This document shows, in pieces, positions 9,744 to 19,833 of a stretch of DNA of 64,000 bases. This DNA is from Vibrio sp. B1FLJ16. GTDB lineage: Bacteria; Pseudomonadota; Gammaproteobacteria; Enterobacterales; Vibrionaceae. The stretch's first letter is position 1; each line of letters starts with the position of its first letter. The stretch is taken from NCBI RefSeq assembly GCF_905175385.1, contig NZ_HG992749.1:2666001-2730000 (forward strand), given 5' to 3'. Below the pieces are notes generated by a model, which made no database searches, had not been told where the DNA came from, and saw nothing but the letters and a program-made list of their open reading frames with translations. The translations under genes were made by a program, and so were the position numbers.

Positions 9744-11468
9744 CTATATGAAAATTGGGTCCGGAGTTGCCGCAGCATCACCTTCACCAAGAGCCATAAC
9801 TTCATCCAGGCTGACCGTTCCCTGCATCGCTAGCTCCATTGCCGAAGCCACCAGGGGTTTGTAGTTTTCAGAGCGGCGAGCAACTTGCGAGAAACCGACC
9901 GCATCGTTAGCACGCAGCTTATCCATCATATCCTGCTCCAGCTCCAGCATTTCAAAAACACCGATTCGGCCGCGATACCCCGTCAGGTTGCAGCTTTGAC
10001 AGCCAGTGCCCTTATGGAAAGTGGCGCCAATTTGATTCGGAAAACGCACAGCTAACCACTGCTGGCGCGCTTCATCCAGTGTATCTTCTGTCTTACACTC
10101 CGGACACACTCGGCGAACCAGACGCTGCGCAACCACTGCACGTACCGCACTGGCGACCAGATAGCCCGGCGCGCCCATATCAATCATACGCAAGGCACTT
10201 TCAATCGCATCGTTAGTATGCAGAGTACTTAGTACTAAGTGACCAGTCATAGCCGCTCGCAGGCCTATCTCTGCGGTTTCCTGATCACGCATCTCACCAA
10301 TCAGAATAATATCCGGGTCCTGACGTAAAAACGTTCTCAGAGCGCGCGCGAAACTCAGACCGATCTGACTGTTAATCTGAACCTGGGTAATACGTGGTAA
10401 ACGATATTCGACCGGGTCTTCTGCCGTGATAATTTTCTTACTGGATTCATTAAGTTCACTCAGAGCCCCGTAAAGTGTCGTCGTTTTACCTGACCCCGTT
10501 GGTCCGGTAACCAGAATCAACCCGTGAGGACGGGAAAGCTGACGACGGAGGCGACTCAGCAAGCCTGGTGGCAATCCAGATTCTTCCAGTGGACGGATAC
10601 CTGATGTCTGGTTAAGCAGACGCATTACCACTGACTCTCCGTACTGAGTCGGTAAAGTCGACATACGAATATCAACCGACTGACCACGTACCTTGATATT
10701 AAAGCGGCCATCTTGTGGTAAACGCTTTTCAGAAATATCTAACTGCGCCATCAGTTTAAGGCGTAAGACCAATGCCGATGCGACATTGACTTCATTCAGG
10801 ATCGTTTCGTGTAATACACCATCAATTCGCTGGCGAAGACGCAGTACTTTAGCGTCCGGCTCAATATGTATATCTGAAGCACCAACCTGCACCGCATCTT
10901 CAAACATAGAGTTAATCAGTTTTACAACCGTTACCTCCTCACTGTCCGTTTCATCAACACCGAAGTCAAACGTCTGGACATCCTGATGCTCAGCTTGTAG
11001 CTGCTCGGCAAATGAGGCGATTTCTTTTGTACGGCGGTAGTAACGGTCAAAGCTGTCGATCAGCTGACGCTCAGCCGCAATGATAAACTCCAGGCTGTAT
11101 TCGCCCAGCAAGTTCATCAGCGATTCCTGGGCAAAGAGATCCGCAGGGTCACTCATTGCCACACGTAATGTATTGCCATTGCGCGCGACTACCATCGCAC
11201 GCAGACGACGGGCGTGAACTTCCGGCAGAAGTTGCACTGCGTCGGCATCTACAGGAGCACGACCAAGATCGATCAGTGGTAGCCCCAGCTGCTGTGATAA
11301 GAAGTTAAGCAGCTGTTTCTCGGTGATGATACCGAGATCAATTAAGGCATCCCCCAGTTTTTGTCCGGTACTGCGTTGCGACGTCAGAGCTTGCTGAATT
11401 TGGTCTTCAGAAACAATGCCTTCTTCAACCAACAGATCACCCAAGCGTTTTCTCAATTGAATTTTCAT
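9744..11468 (-). CDS. mshE: MshE, c-di-GMP-binding pilus extension ATPase
   Basis: A 574-aa PilB/GspE-type ATPase that drives MSHA pilus extension. The N-terminal MshEN domain is clearly recognisable as a tandem motif, RLGDLLVEEGIV (residues 8-19) and KLGDALIDLGII (37-48). It is the c-di-GMP-binding module first described in V. cholerae MshE. The ATPase core has Walker A GPTGSGKTT (322-330), the Asp box (near 349), Walker B LIGEMRD (389-395) and the His box (HLVLSTLHT). A CPEC...CQSC tetracysteine zinc site follows. The ATG at 11468 overlaps the mshN stop by 4 bp. Confidence 0.97.
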   Translation of the reverse strand: MKIQLRKRLGDLLVEEGIVSEDQIQQALTSQRSTGQKLGDALIDLGIITEKQLLNFLSQQLGLPLIDLGRAPVDADAVQLLPEVHARRLRAMVVARNGNTLRVAMSDPADLFAQESLMNLLGEYSLEFIIAAERQLIDSFDRYYRRTKEIASFAEQLQAEHQDVQTFDFGVDETDSEEVTVVKLINSMFEDAVQVGASDIHIEPDAKVLRLRQRIDGVLHETILNEVNVASALVLRLKLMAQLDISEKRLPQDGRFNIKVRGQSVDIRMSTLPTQYGESVVMRLLNQTSGIRPLEESGLPPGLLSRLRRQLSRPHGLILVTGPTGSGKTTTLYGALSELNESSKKIITAEDPVEYRLPRITQVQINSQIGLSFARALRTFLRQDPDIILIGEMRDQETAEIGLRAAMTGHLVLSTLHTNDAIESALRMIDMGAPGYLVASAVRAVVAQRLVRRVCPECKTEDTLDEARQQWLAVRFPNQIGATFHKGTGCQSCNLTGYRGRIGVFEMLELEQDMMDKLRANDAVGFSQVARRSENYKPLVASAMELAMQGTVSLDEVMALGEGDAAATPDPIFI

Positions 11469-12661
11469 TGCGCATTCTCCAACTGCTTAAGAATCGTCAA
11501 CCGATCACGTATAAAGGCCTGAGACTGATTCGAAATGCCTACTTTGCCCAGTGCTTTTTGGTAAGAGCTGATGGCTGCCATAAACTGCAGAGCCCTCTCT
11601 TGCTGAATCCCCAGACCTAACCACCAGCGTGCATTTTCAGGATCACGCTGGGTCAGCAGCTGATAACTCTCAAGTGCTATTTCATTCTGTTTTTGTTTTT
11701 GCGCTAAAGCAGCACGCATCGCCAGGTAATCTTTACCCGGCAACGGAGGCAGATGCACCAACGGACTGAGCGCCGCCTCAGGCTGATTGGCTTTTACCAG
11801 TAACTTTGATAAAGCCAGACGAAGCACCTGGCTGTCGGTATCTAAGTTGATGCCTTCCTGAACGATTTCATACGCTTTGCGTGTATCGCCTTTGCCAAAA
11901 TACAGCGCAGCCAGCTTTTGTCTCGTGTCTGCATTCATCGGCTCATAACGCAAAGCTTCACTGTAAGCAGAAAGCGCCGTTTGCATATCATTAGCATCCA
12001 TCGCTTTTTCAGCCCGCCCAAGAGCTTTAGCCGCCAATTGGCGGTGTGTTAGCTCAACGTGCTCAATACTCATAGAGCTTTCAGAAACTGGGCGCAACTT
12101 TGTACTCGATGCAGTGGCAACCTGAGCGACCAGGACAGGAGTCTCTGTAACGACTTGGGGCTGTTTTCTCGGCTGAAAATCATCCACCAGTGGCGCTGAA
12201 GCTTTCGAAGAAACTGTTTTCAAAGAGACGGTTTCCGAAGCTACTGTTTTCAAGCCTACTGTTTCTAAAGAATGCGCTTCAGTGACTTCAGCAACGGATT
12301 GTCGCCCAAACGGTTTACTGTATACCGGATGATTGATCTCAGGTGTTACCTTACTTGTTGGTGAAGAGCTTGTTGGTGAATCACTGGTTGGCAAGTAAGC
12401 AGCAGTGTCATTAGCCGTATCTTCAGCTTGTCGGATGACACTAGGCTGATACTGAGCTATTTCACCGGCAGGCACAGGTCCGCGGGATACCGATACCGCC
12501 CAGCCGCCAACCGCCAGACTCAACGAAAAGCCAGCCACCAGCCAAACCCAGGGCTTGCTGCGGGATACTTGCGGAATATCGGCTCTGGTTAACTCTGAAG
12601 GCGATGTTTTTTCTGAAATCTCAGACAGTGCTTTATTTATGGCACTCAAGGTTGACTCCAT
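11465..12661 (-). CDS. mshN: MshN, TPR-containing MSHA biogenesis protein
   Basis: A 398-aa bitopic inner-membrane protein with a short cytoplasmic N terminus, one membrane helix (VWLVAGFSLSLAVGGWAVS, about 38-56), a low-complexity Ser/Thr/Val-rich linker and a C-terminal half made of tetratricopeptide repeats (about 205-390). It probably links the secretin to the inner-membrane machinery, like PilF/TPR proteins elsewhere. The linker contains a local repeat (successive SETVSLKTV-like units near 135-150), a likely site of length variation. It overlaps mshM by 16 bp. Confidence 0.9.
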   Translation of the reverse strand: MESTLSAINKALSEISEKTSPSELTRADIPQVSRSKPWVWLVAGFSLSLAVGGWAVSVSRGPVPAGEIAQYQPSVIRQAEDTANDTAAYLPTSDSPTSSSPTSKVTPEINHPVYSKPFGRQSVAEVTEAHSLETVGLKTVASETVSLKTVSSKASAPLVDDFQPRKQPQVVTETPVLVAQVATASSTKLRPVSESSMSIEHVELTHRQLAAKALGRAEKAMDANDMQTALSAYSEALRYEPMNADTRQKLAALYFGKGDTRKAYEIVQEGINLDTDSQVLRLALSKLLVKANQPEAALSPLVHLPPLPGKDYLAMRAALAQKQKQNEIALESYQLLTQRDPENARWWLGLGIQQERALQFMAAISSYQKALGKVGISNQSQAFIRDRLTILKQLENAQ

Positions 12662-13491
12662 CCCCAGAATACAGGGGTTTTAAATTTTGGTTTACGTGCA
12701 TCGAACGTATCGTGCATAGCCTCATAAACATGATGATTTTTCGTCGAGGCACAACCGTCATTAAACGCAGCCAGTAGCGCTTTATGACTGATTTGATTGA
12801 TCAGACGCGGTATTCCTGCCGCTGAACGCCAGATTGCTTTTTTCTGCTCTAATGAGAAAGGATGAGGATCATTACCTGCCACATCCAGACGCTTGTTGAT
12901 ATACGCTACCCCCTCATCCAGAGAGAGCGGGCGTAACGCACAACAGAATGTAATCCGCTGACGAAACTGTCTCAGCTCATGGGTTGCCAGTCTTTCATCT
13001 AGCTCAGGCTGACCAAACAACACCAGCTGAATCAGCTTATGTTTTTCAGTTTCCAAATTACCGAATAAGCGTAATGCTTCCAGTGCTTCGGGAGAAAGTG
13101 ACTGCGCCTCATCAACAATTAATACGCATCGTCGCCTGGAAGAATAAATCTGTATTAAGTGCTCATGAATAAGCGAGACGACATTCGATGTATCTTCACT
13201 TTTTATGCCCATTTCTCTGGCAACGGCAAGTTGCAGCTGTTTAGCGTTCAACACCGGATTCGGCAGATACACCAGTTCAACATACGACTCAATATGCTCA
13301 ATCAGCTTGCGGCAAACCATGGTTTTTCCGGTACCGACTTCACCCGTCACCTTAACCACTCCCTCTCCCATTTTTATGGCAGCGACAATAGTCTGAATGG
13401 CTTCGTAGTGAGGCGCTAACCCCAAAAACATCTCTGTATTTGGGGTCAGGGAAAATGGTTGAACCCGGAATCCGAAGTGCGACAGGTACAT
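12646..13491 (-). CDS. mshM: MshM, ExeA/GspA-like AAA ATPase
   Basis: A 281-aa AAA+ ATPase with the N-terminal signature MYLSHFGFRVQPFSLTPN of the ExeA/MshM family. Walker A is GEVGTGKT (50-57) and Walker B is CVLIVDEAQSL (about 122-132); an arginine-finger region follows near RQRITFC. Unlike ExeA it lacks a peptidoglycan-binding C-terminal domain. It probably energises secretin assembly or passage through the cell wall. It follows mshL and overlaps mshN by 16 bp. Confidence 0.92.
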   Translation of the reverse strand: MYLSHFGFRVQPFSLTPNTEMFLGLAPHYEAIQTIVAAIKMGEGVVKVTGEVGTGKTMVCRKLIEHIESYVELVYLPNPVLNAKQLQLAVAREMGIKSEDTSNVVSLIHEHLIQIYSSRRRCVLIVDEAQSLSPEALEALRLFGNLETEKHKLIQLVLFGQPELDERLATHELRQFRQRITFCCALRPLSLDEGVAYINKRLDVAGNDPHPFSLEQKKAIWRSAAGIPRLINQISHKALLAAFNDGCASTKNHHVYEAMHDTFDARKPKFKTPVFWGWSQP

Positions 13492-13555
13492 AATAAAGTT
13501 ACTAACTGTATAATTGAGCTACGAATTCTTTGAGAAGCTTAGCCCTTCACAACGT

Positions 13556-15183
13556 TTATTTTGCATCCGGGAACCACTCTTGCAGCAAGTCACGAGAGCG
13601 TTCAAGCTCTTTTTGCCACGAGTTCACACCAACAACCGTTGGTTTAAGCAGAATCACCAACTCTGTTTCGCGGTGATATTATTCACGTTACGGAACAGAT
13701 GGCCAAGGGCCGGAATATCACCTAACAGTGGCACCTTAGAGACCTGTTCAGATTTCTGCTGCTTCATCAGGCCACCGATCACAACAACATCACCATCCCG
13801 GGCACGGATAACAGAATCCGACTCACGAATCGAACTTTTGGCTAATGGCAGCTGAACATCTTCGAAGTCGCCACCAAGGTTAAGCAGTTTGGTCTCTTCT
13901 TCTACTTCGATAACCGCAGGGTGAACGTGCAGGAAAACGTTGCCTTTATCATCAATCTGCGGTGTCACATCCAGTGAAATACCAGAGAAGAATGGCGTTA
14001 ACTCTACCTCAGGTACCGCATTGGAGTTATCACTGCTACCTACACTGCTTGACAGCTCAGTCACAAAGTACTGATCTGTACCGACTTTAATCACAGATTT
14101 CTGATTGTTTGCAGCGGTAATTCGTGGGCTCGATAGCACATTGAGATCGCCCTGAGTCGACATAAAGCTAAGCACAGCATCGAAGTTACCATCAGAAATG
14201 GTGACATTAGTCTGACCGCCAAGTAAAGTACTGATGGCATCCAGTGCTGGCAATGAAGACCCCGGACGGTCTACGGTAATACCACCTGAACCAATAGATG
14301 CGGTTAAGTTCGACCAGTTTATGCCCTGCTGATAGCCATCACTCAGGGTCACTTCGAGGATTTTCGCTTCCAGAATCACCTGACGCTGCATACGCTCCTG
14401 TGAGGTTCCAAGAAACTCACGCACCTGACGAATATCGTCAGGGAAGGCGCGTACTGTAATAACACCGGCCTGAGGAGTAACCACCACACTTTGCCCCTTA
14501 CCAGAGCCGATCAGGTGAGCCACCGCCTGTTGTAACATTGGCCAGAAGTCGCTTTCCGTCACCGTTTCAATCCTGGTACCACCTGTTGGTGCGGTTGAGG
14601 AGTTACTGCTGTCAGAGCTAGAAGAGTCAGAGCTGTCAGAGCTCCCTCCAGAGTTGGATGTTCCTGCAGAAGTAACCGAACCAGTGCTGATACTCGTCAG
14701 TGAGCGTCCCGTACGTTTAAACTGGAGGTAATCAACAGGGATAGTAACCGTGCGCAAGCCCGCAGGATAAACCTGAATAACCTTTCCTGACTTAACCACA
14801 TCATAGCCGTACATGTTTTGCACAACGTTAAGGACTTCATCTAAGGTTACGTCGGTTAAGTTCACAGTAATATTGCCAGTAACCGCTGGATGGATCGCTG
14901 CGCTGTATTCGGTTCCTTTAACCAGTGAAGCAAAAAAGCTTCTTGCTGCTACCTCATTAGCCTGGATGCGGAAGCGTTTGGATGTCGCCTGTACCGAGGA
15001 CAAACTCGTGTCCAGGTTAGGCATCAAGTCTGCCTCAACAGAAGAGGGTATCTCTTCCAGAGCACGGCTATTGGCTTGATTGATTGATTCATTGAGAGCT
15101 TGCTTCACTTCAACAGGATCTCGATGTCCCATTGAACATCCCATTAAAGAAGCGGTAATTATTCCTACTACTAGTTTGCGCAT
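13556..15183 (-). pseudogene. mshL: MshL, MSHA outer-membrane secretin with a 3' frameshift
   Basis: A secretin of the PilQ/GspD family forming the outer-membrane pore. The lipoprotein signal (LMGCSMGH), secretin N domain, a Ser/Asp-rich linker (about 175-200) and the secretin core (VILEAKILEV, VPLLGDIPALGHLFR) are intact. As read, the frame stops at 13654 after ...NNITAKQSW (509 aa). Adding one A to the AAA run at 13666-13668 restores TELVILLKPTVVG... and a 36-residue tail ending at a stop at 13556, the usual secretin C terminus. So a one-base deletion truncates the protein in its last beta strand. It may be real or a homopolymer sequencing error. The secretin core upstream of the lesion is otherwise complete. 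Confidence 0.85.
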
Positions 15184-15203
15184 ATTTGATCAGGCTCTGA
15201 CTA

Positions 15204-15536
15204 TTATTTTTTTACGTTTAAACCAAAAAGCTCGAGTTTCCACTGACGGTTGCCACGCTTTAAAGTTACAAATTCACTCGTGATACTGACTACTCTGTAT
15301 CCCCTGAACAGCTGCCCCTGCTCCACTATCTGATTGTTCATGATGGCAGTACACTGGCTGTTTGTCTGACACATAATGCTGTTTAGCGTCGGTAGTCGGT
15401 ACTGTTTTGCAGCTGGCTTAGCATTGGATGCCACTACGGGTTTCTTCCAGTCTAACGGAGCCGTCGGATCCTGATTCGCCCATGCTGGAGAAGCGATTAC
15501 CGCTAAGGCTATTGAGATAATGAATGACTTAACCAC
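15204..15536 (-). CDS. mshK: MshK, MSHA biogenesis pilotin-like protein
   Basis: A 110-aa exported protein with a signal peptide (MVKSFIISIALAVIASPAWA, cut near residue 20). The mature part is PilP/GspC-HR-like: a DPTAPLDW motif then a small beta domain ending LKRGNRQWKLELFG, probably binding the secretin periplasmic domains. The start is a GTG at 15536 overlapping the mshJ stop by 8 bp; no ATG gives a signal peptide. Two Cys (55 and 62) may form a disulfide. Confidence 0.85.
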   Translation of the reverse strand: MVKSFIISIALAVIASPAWANQDPTAPLDWKKPVVASNAKPAAKQYRLPTLNSIMCQTNSQCTAIMNNQIVEQGQLFRGYRVVSITSEFVTLKRGNRQWKLELFGLNVKK

Positions 15537-16179
15537 CGATAAACGCCTCTCTAGAACCTAATGTATATACTTCCACTACTAAGGTTGCTTTGGGATATTC
15601 ATCCACTTTATAGCTGAAGCTGCGCCAGTAATAAGTAGCGGGCAAATTTTCCAGCTTGTTCAGATAATGAGATATTGAAAAGTAATCACCGCTCAGCTCC
15701 ATACGCACAGGATGAACGTAGTAGCCTGAATATTGTGACGCGTTATCATCGTTGGCAATCGGCTCTGAAGGCAGAGTTTGCAAGGAAACCAAATGAATTC
15801 CAGTCTCGTGCGCTAACACTTTTTCCAGCAGCTCTGCCATTTGAGAAGGAGTGATAAGATGCTCAACGATCTCAGACAGATGCTCAGACAGACGTTGGCT
15901 TTCTGCTAAAAGAATCTCCAACTCACGCGTAACTTCAGCATTAGGATCCTTTTTCAGCTGCGCTTGTATACGCAAAGCATCACTTTCCGTTTTTTGATTA
16001 GCTAACTTCAACTGATTCAACTGATTTTTGGAGCTGTTGACCTGCTTAAGAGTAGGTTCAAGGACAAGGACGAATAACAGCATCCCAACCGCCACTAGGC
16101 CACACAGTGCGACCAGTGCTTTTTCTCTTGTACTCATTTCGCCAAAGCGATTTTCCATTGAAAGCCAGTACTCGTTCAT
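15529..16179 (-). CDS. mshJ: MshJ, MSHA assembly protein (PilO-like)
   Basis: A 216-aa bitopic protein with a short N terminus, one membrane helix (ALVALCGLVAVGMLLFVLVLEP, about 21-42), a coiled coil (about 45-105) and a ferredoxin-like C-terminal domain. This is the PilO/GspM arrangement of the inner-membrane alignment complex. It overlaps mshI by 4 bp and mshK by 8 bp, indicating strict co-translation with MshI, its expected partner. Confidence 0.9.
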   Translation of the reverse strand: MNEYWLSMENRFGEMSTREKALVALCGLVAVGMLLFVLVLEPTLKQVNSSKNQLNQLKLANQKTESDALRIQAQLKKDPNAEVTRELEILLAESQRLSEHLSEIVEHLITPSQMAELLEKVLAHETGIHLVSLQTLPSEPIANDDNASQYSGYYVHPVRMELSGDYFSISHYLNKLENLPATYYWRSFSYKVDEYPKATLVVEVYTLGSREAFIGG

Positions 16180-17621
16180 TTCTTTTCACCCTCAAGCGCT
16201 TTCAATTCAAACGTCACTATGCCTTTATCGTCACGGCCAATGGTGACGTCATCAAAGGTACGGCCAACGAGACTGATCTCATTTTTAAACTTGTTAACCC
16301 AACCTGGTACCGAACTTGGCGACTTAGCCAGCCCTTTTAGATTCAAGGTGTTGTTGCTTATATTAATTTCAGATAACGAGATTTCGTTGCTGCTCAACTT
16401 AGCGAGAGACTGCATCACGCCGGAATAACCAACGCGCTGCGACTGATCGAATTTTCCGACCGCTTTTAACGAGTCACGTTTTGCAATGATTTCACGCTCC
16501 AGGCGAGCCTTTGCTGCCAGTTTATTAGCGTCGGGTTGATGCTTGCTTAATTGCACCTGATAGTGCTGCAGCTCAGACTTTAAGATACTGCCCTTGCTCT
16601 TCTCAATCGCAATTTCATCTTTTATTCCGCTATTTTGCCAGGTCACATAACCGTATGAAGATAAGATCATCGCGGCTAAAACTCCCCAGGAAATCACCAC
16701 ATTTTTTAACGTCAGCAGCTCTTTTTTTGGCTTTAAATGGTCTGGGTATAAGTTGATACGCAGAGCGTTCGATGCGATGGCGATATCTGCAAGTACGTTC
16801 CCGGAGAGCTCATGCTCTTCAGGCAACAGTGGTGAAACTTTAGTGCTGAGTCGGAAATTAAGAGATTGAACTAATTCATTCTCATCTTCTTCATCACAGC
16901 ACACTTTCAACTGATGCAGCTGCACATTGCGCAGTTGTGATGACAGATAATCAATTGAGCGCTGCAATTCTAATGACAAACTGTCCATCTGCATTTCACT
17001 GGTCGGCACCCCGGTGAGCGGAGGCGTCACACTGCGAATTGAGCGATGGAAGGCAATAGTACGCTCCACAAAAGCGCTGATACGGAAGTGACCTTTAACG
17101 CTTCTCTGCAGCAAGATAAAATTACCAAGCTCACCCGCAGTATGTCCCCAGACACAGTCTTCAGGAATCACCGCGTCCAGTGGCAAATGAACTCGATTGG
17201 CAAGCTGCACAATATTGTCTAACACTTTTCTAGGCAAGACATAAGACTGCACTTTGTTTGAGTTAGACAGCTCCACTGCATCGGCAACAATGTCAACTGC
17301 ACGCTCTGAGATCAGCTCTTTCAACAAAAATGGTAGCGCAGCCGGCCACTCGTGACGTGGCATAGCAGGTTTGTCTATTTGATACATCTGGTAGTAATTG
17401 TGAGATAACACTACCTTTAGTGAGTCATAAGAACCGGCAGCAACACTGAGTGCCTGCTCAGCTGCTTTCTCCCAGTTTGATTCAGAGACCTCAAAACGGG
17501 ACGGTCGGCCCTTCTTCGCTGAAGTTGATAAATATACTGCGTCTGGCTGAATTACCAAAAAGCAAGTGCGCCCACCACCTGATGTTCGCTTAAACTTGTC
17601 TAATACTGCTTTAAAATCCAT
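16176..17621 (-). CDS. mshI: MshI, MSHA assembly protein (PilM/PilN-like)
   Basis: A 481-aa protein combining an actin-like cytoplasmic half (PilM/GspL-like, about 1-320) with one membrane helix (VVISWGVLAAMILSSYGYV, about 332-350) and a periplasmic PilN-like domain. I chose the ATG at 17621 (MDFKAVLDKFKR). A longer frame exists, but its first 45 residues lie inside mshH and lack family character. With MshJ and MshK it forms the inner-membrane assembly platform. The start overlaps the mshH stop by 11 bp. Confidence 0.9.
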   Translation of the reverse strand: MDFKAVLDKFKRTSGGGRTCFLVIQPDAVYLSTSAKKGRPSRFEVSESNWEKAAEQALSVAAGSYDSLKVVLSHNYYQMYQIDKPAMPRHEWPAALPFLLKELISERAVDIVADAVELSNSNKVQSYVLPRKVLDNIVQLANRVHLPLDAVIPEDCVWGHTAGELGNFILLQRSVKGHFRISAFVERTIAFHRSIRSVTPPLTGVPTSEMQMDSLSLELQRSIDYLSSQLRNVQLHQLKVCCDEEDENELVQSLNFRLSTKVSPLLPEEHELSGNVLADIAIASNALRINLYPDHLKPKKELLTLKNVVISWGVLAAMILSSYGYVTWQNSGIKDEIAIEKSKGSILKSELQHYQVQLSKHQPDANKLAAKARLEREIIAKRDSLKAVGKFDQSQRVGYSGVMQSLAKLSSNEISLSEINISNNTLNLKGLAKSPSSVPGWVNKFKNEISLVGRTFDDVTIGRDDKGIVTFELKALEGEKK

Positions 17622-19641
17622 GATTATTATCTTTATTTTTACGCCAGCGATTTCGTTTCCCCGGCTTAACTTGGGGCTCTGTTCGACTACCTTGCATGGT
17701 TTGTGGACGAGGAAGATATTGACGCTCTGCAGAGAAGTAACGCCCCTGACCACCATAAATACCCAATTCTATTAACGTGCTTAACTCATTGCGGTTCTCA
17801 ATGCCGACAGCGATAGTCTGGGTTTTACTGTTTACAGCTGCACCCAACATACTACGAATAAAAAGTTGGTTCTCGTGCCGCTGATCGATTTTTGTCACCA
17901 AGCTGCGATGAAGCTTAAGATATTGAATATCTGTCTCTTTTAAATAGTGACTACTGACTATCGTTCGCCCGGCCTGACCTATCATCAGTCGGCAACCCAA
18001 ACCGGCAAGCATTTTAGCGACTGGTCGCATAAAGTCTAAGTGTCTTACAAATTGAGCTTCCACAAACTCAAAAATGAGACACATTCTTTGCTCCTGGGTT
18101 AACTGCAACAGTTCATCCCGAAACCATTTGAAATGCTCTCGATTAGAAAACGGCGTCACATGAAGGTTTAGAGCGTAACACAAGCTGCTATCAGAATTTT
18201 CCCTATAATGCCTTAAGAATTTATTGATAACTGCCCGATCCATTTGCGCCTCATATCCAACCTGTCTAACAGCTGATATAAACCTGGACGCCTTAACTAT
18301 CCCGTTTTCAGGATCCAGAATCCGGCATGTCAGGGCCTGATAGAGTACTTTTTGGTCCGAGTTATCAGCCACTTCTCGCACAGTCTGTGTATACAGAAGC
18401 ACGTTATCAGTGGTTAAGGCTGAATCGAATAGCGTACGCCATCTTACGCTACCTCTGACCTCTTCATCATGGCTCCATTTTTTAAAGCGGCTCCAGTTGT
18501 TACTGCCTTGCAACTGGGCACTACGCAACGCGGTTTCCGCTTCATCAATGATCTGACTATGCCGTTCACCCTGCTTATACATCGTAATGCCAATATGGCA
18601 CCAGTTATCAGGTTCTAAAGGCTCAGGGGGAGTGAGTTTTTCCATCTGACGGATACACTGCGAAGCTAAATTAGCCACACCTTTTGTATCCTGGTTGGGT
18701 AAGAAGAGCGCAAAGTCAGCATCATAATAACGGGAAAAAACAACGTCAGGATAGCGCTGAACCAGATTGGAGAGCAGGCTGCCCACTTCAACAATAAAGT
18801 CGTCGGAGAGCTGCTTATCTTGCTCTTCCTCCACCAGCTTCCAGTCATGGATTCGTACCAGCAACACAGCACCACGTGATCCGCTTTCCAGTAACGCTGA
18901 TTCCAGCTTGCTGTCAAACAGTACCCGATTTGCAGTTCCGGTTAATTTATCCAGAAATGTCTGAGTCCGGATAAAGGTATCAAATCGGCTTCGCTCCTTG
19001 CGTGCGTCCTGTAGCTCTTCTATCAGGACATCAAGAGCTTCACTTGCAGTGTAGGGCCATTCAGATTCATCGCCCTTGGCATATTGCTCAACGCGGCCAG
19101 CCAGTATCATTCTGCCCCGCTCTTCAAGCATTTCCGAACCAGCCAGCTGCTCCCTGAGCCATGCCAGACCTCGCATCAGACAAAATATGATCAGAATGAC
19201 GGCCAGTGTAATAGACCACAGTGCCTGGATTGAGTAGCCAAAGCCCATGTAGGGGGGAATCGCCTTAAAATGGATAACGTAGCCCTGATTGTGAGTAAGC
19301 GGATACTCTTTTTCGAACAGGACAGACTCTTCCATTTTATGGGAAGTATCTTTAAAACGGTATACGACCGCATTATTGGTCGTTAATGTCATTTCAACAA
19401 TGTTACTGGCCTGGAGCATCTTCGGCATCCAGCGCTGCATAGAGTAAGCCGCATCAGGATCTTCCATCTCCTTATCGACCACCTCAACGATCCCGTCCAG
19501 ATAATGAGTAAGGTACTCTTGGCCAAGCCGTTTAAAAGAGAGAGTAGCACCGACAAACAAGATAAACATTGCGCATATGACGATCATGGTGACAAATGCC
19601 ACCAGCCGGGTGCTGAGTTTAAGAGTTGGGGTATACCTCAT
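17611..19641 (-). CDS. mshH: MshH, CsrD-like degenerate GGDEF/EAL regulator
   Basis: A 676-aa membrane protein. The ATG at 19641 (MRYTPTLKL) is chosen; the TTG three codons earlier has no usable ribosome site spacing. It has two membrane helices (about 16-37 and 125-145) flanking a periplasmic domain, a HAMP-like/coiled linker, a GGDEF domain whose active-site loop reads YDADFALFLP instead of GGDEF, and an EAL domain lacking the EAL triad (YQALTCRIL). Both catalytic centres are therefore degenerate, as in E. coli CsrD, which targets the CsrB/C sRNAs for RNase E. It is likely a regulator of the Csr system rather than a pilus part, although it heads the msh operon. Confidence 0.9.
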   Translation of the reverse strand: MRYTPTLKLSTRLVAFVTMIVICAMFILFVGATLSFKRLGQEYLTHYLDGIVEVVDKEMEDPDAAYSMQRWMPKMLQASNIVEMTLTTNNAVVYRFKDTSHKMEESVLFEKEYPLTHNQGYVIHFKAIPPYMGFGYSIQALWSITLAVILIIFCLMRGLAWLREQLAGSEMLEERGRMILAGRVEQYAKGDESEWPYTASEALDVLIEELQDARKERSRFDTFIRTQTFLDKLTGTANRVLFDSKLESALLESGSRGAVLLVRIHDWKLVEEEQDKQLSDDFIVEVGSLLSNLVQRYPDVVFSRYYDADFALFLPNQDTKGVANLASQCIRQMEKLTPPEPLEPDNWCHIGITMYKQGERHSQIIDEAETALRSAQLQGSNNWSRFKKWSHDEEVRGSVRWRTLFDSALTTDNVLLYTQTVREVADNSDQKVLYQALTCRILDPENGIVKASRFISAVRQVGYEAQMDRAVINKFLRHYRENSDSSLCYALNLHVTPFSNREHFKWFRDELLQLTQEQRMCLIFEFVEAQFVRHLDFMRPVAKMLAGLGCRLMIGQAGRTIVSSHYLKETDIQYLKLHRSLVTKIDQRHENQLFIRSMLGAAVNSKTQTIAVGIENRNELSTLIELGIYGGQGRYFSAERQYLPRPQTMQGSRTEPQVKPGKRNRWRKNKDNNHGF

Positions 19642-19833
19642 GAATGCCAAATTCCTTTTCTATTCACTATATACCTTATTGAAGTATTTATACTTGAACG
19701 GTGATTATGCCTCAATCTGATTAATCAGATTGTGATAGGGGTGAATATATCATTAATACATTCATCAATTTAGTAGTGATATCGGCCAACAATGAAAAAG
19801 CTAGATATCTTTCTGACAAAAGAAAACAATAAA

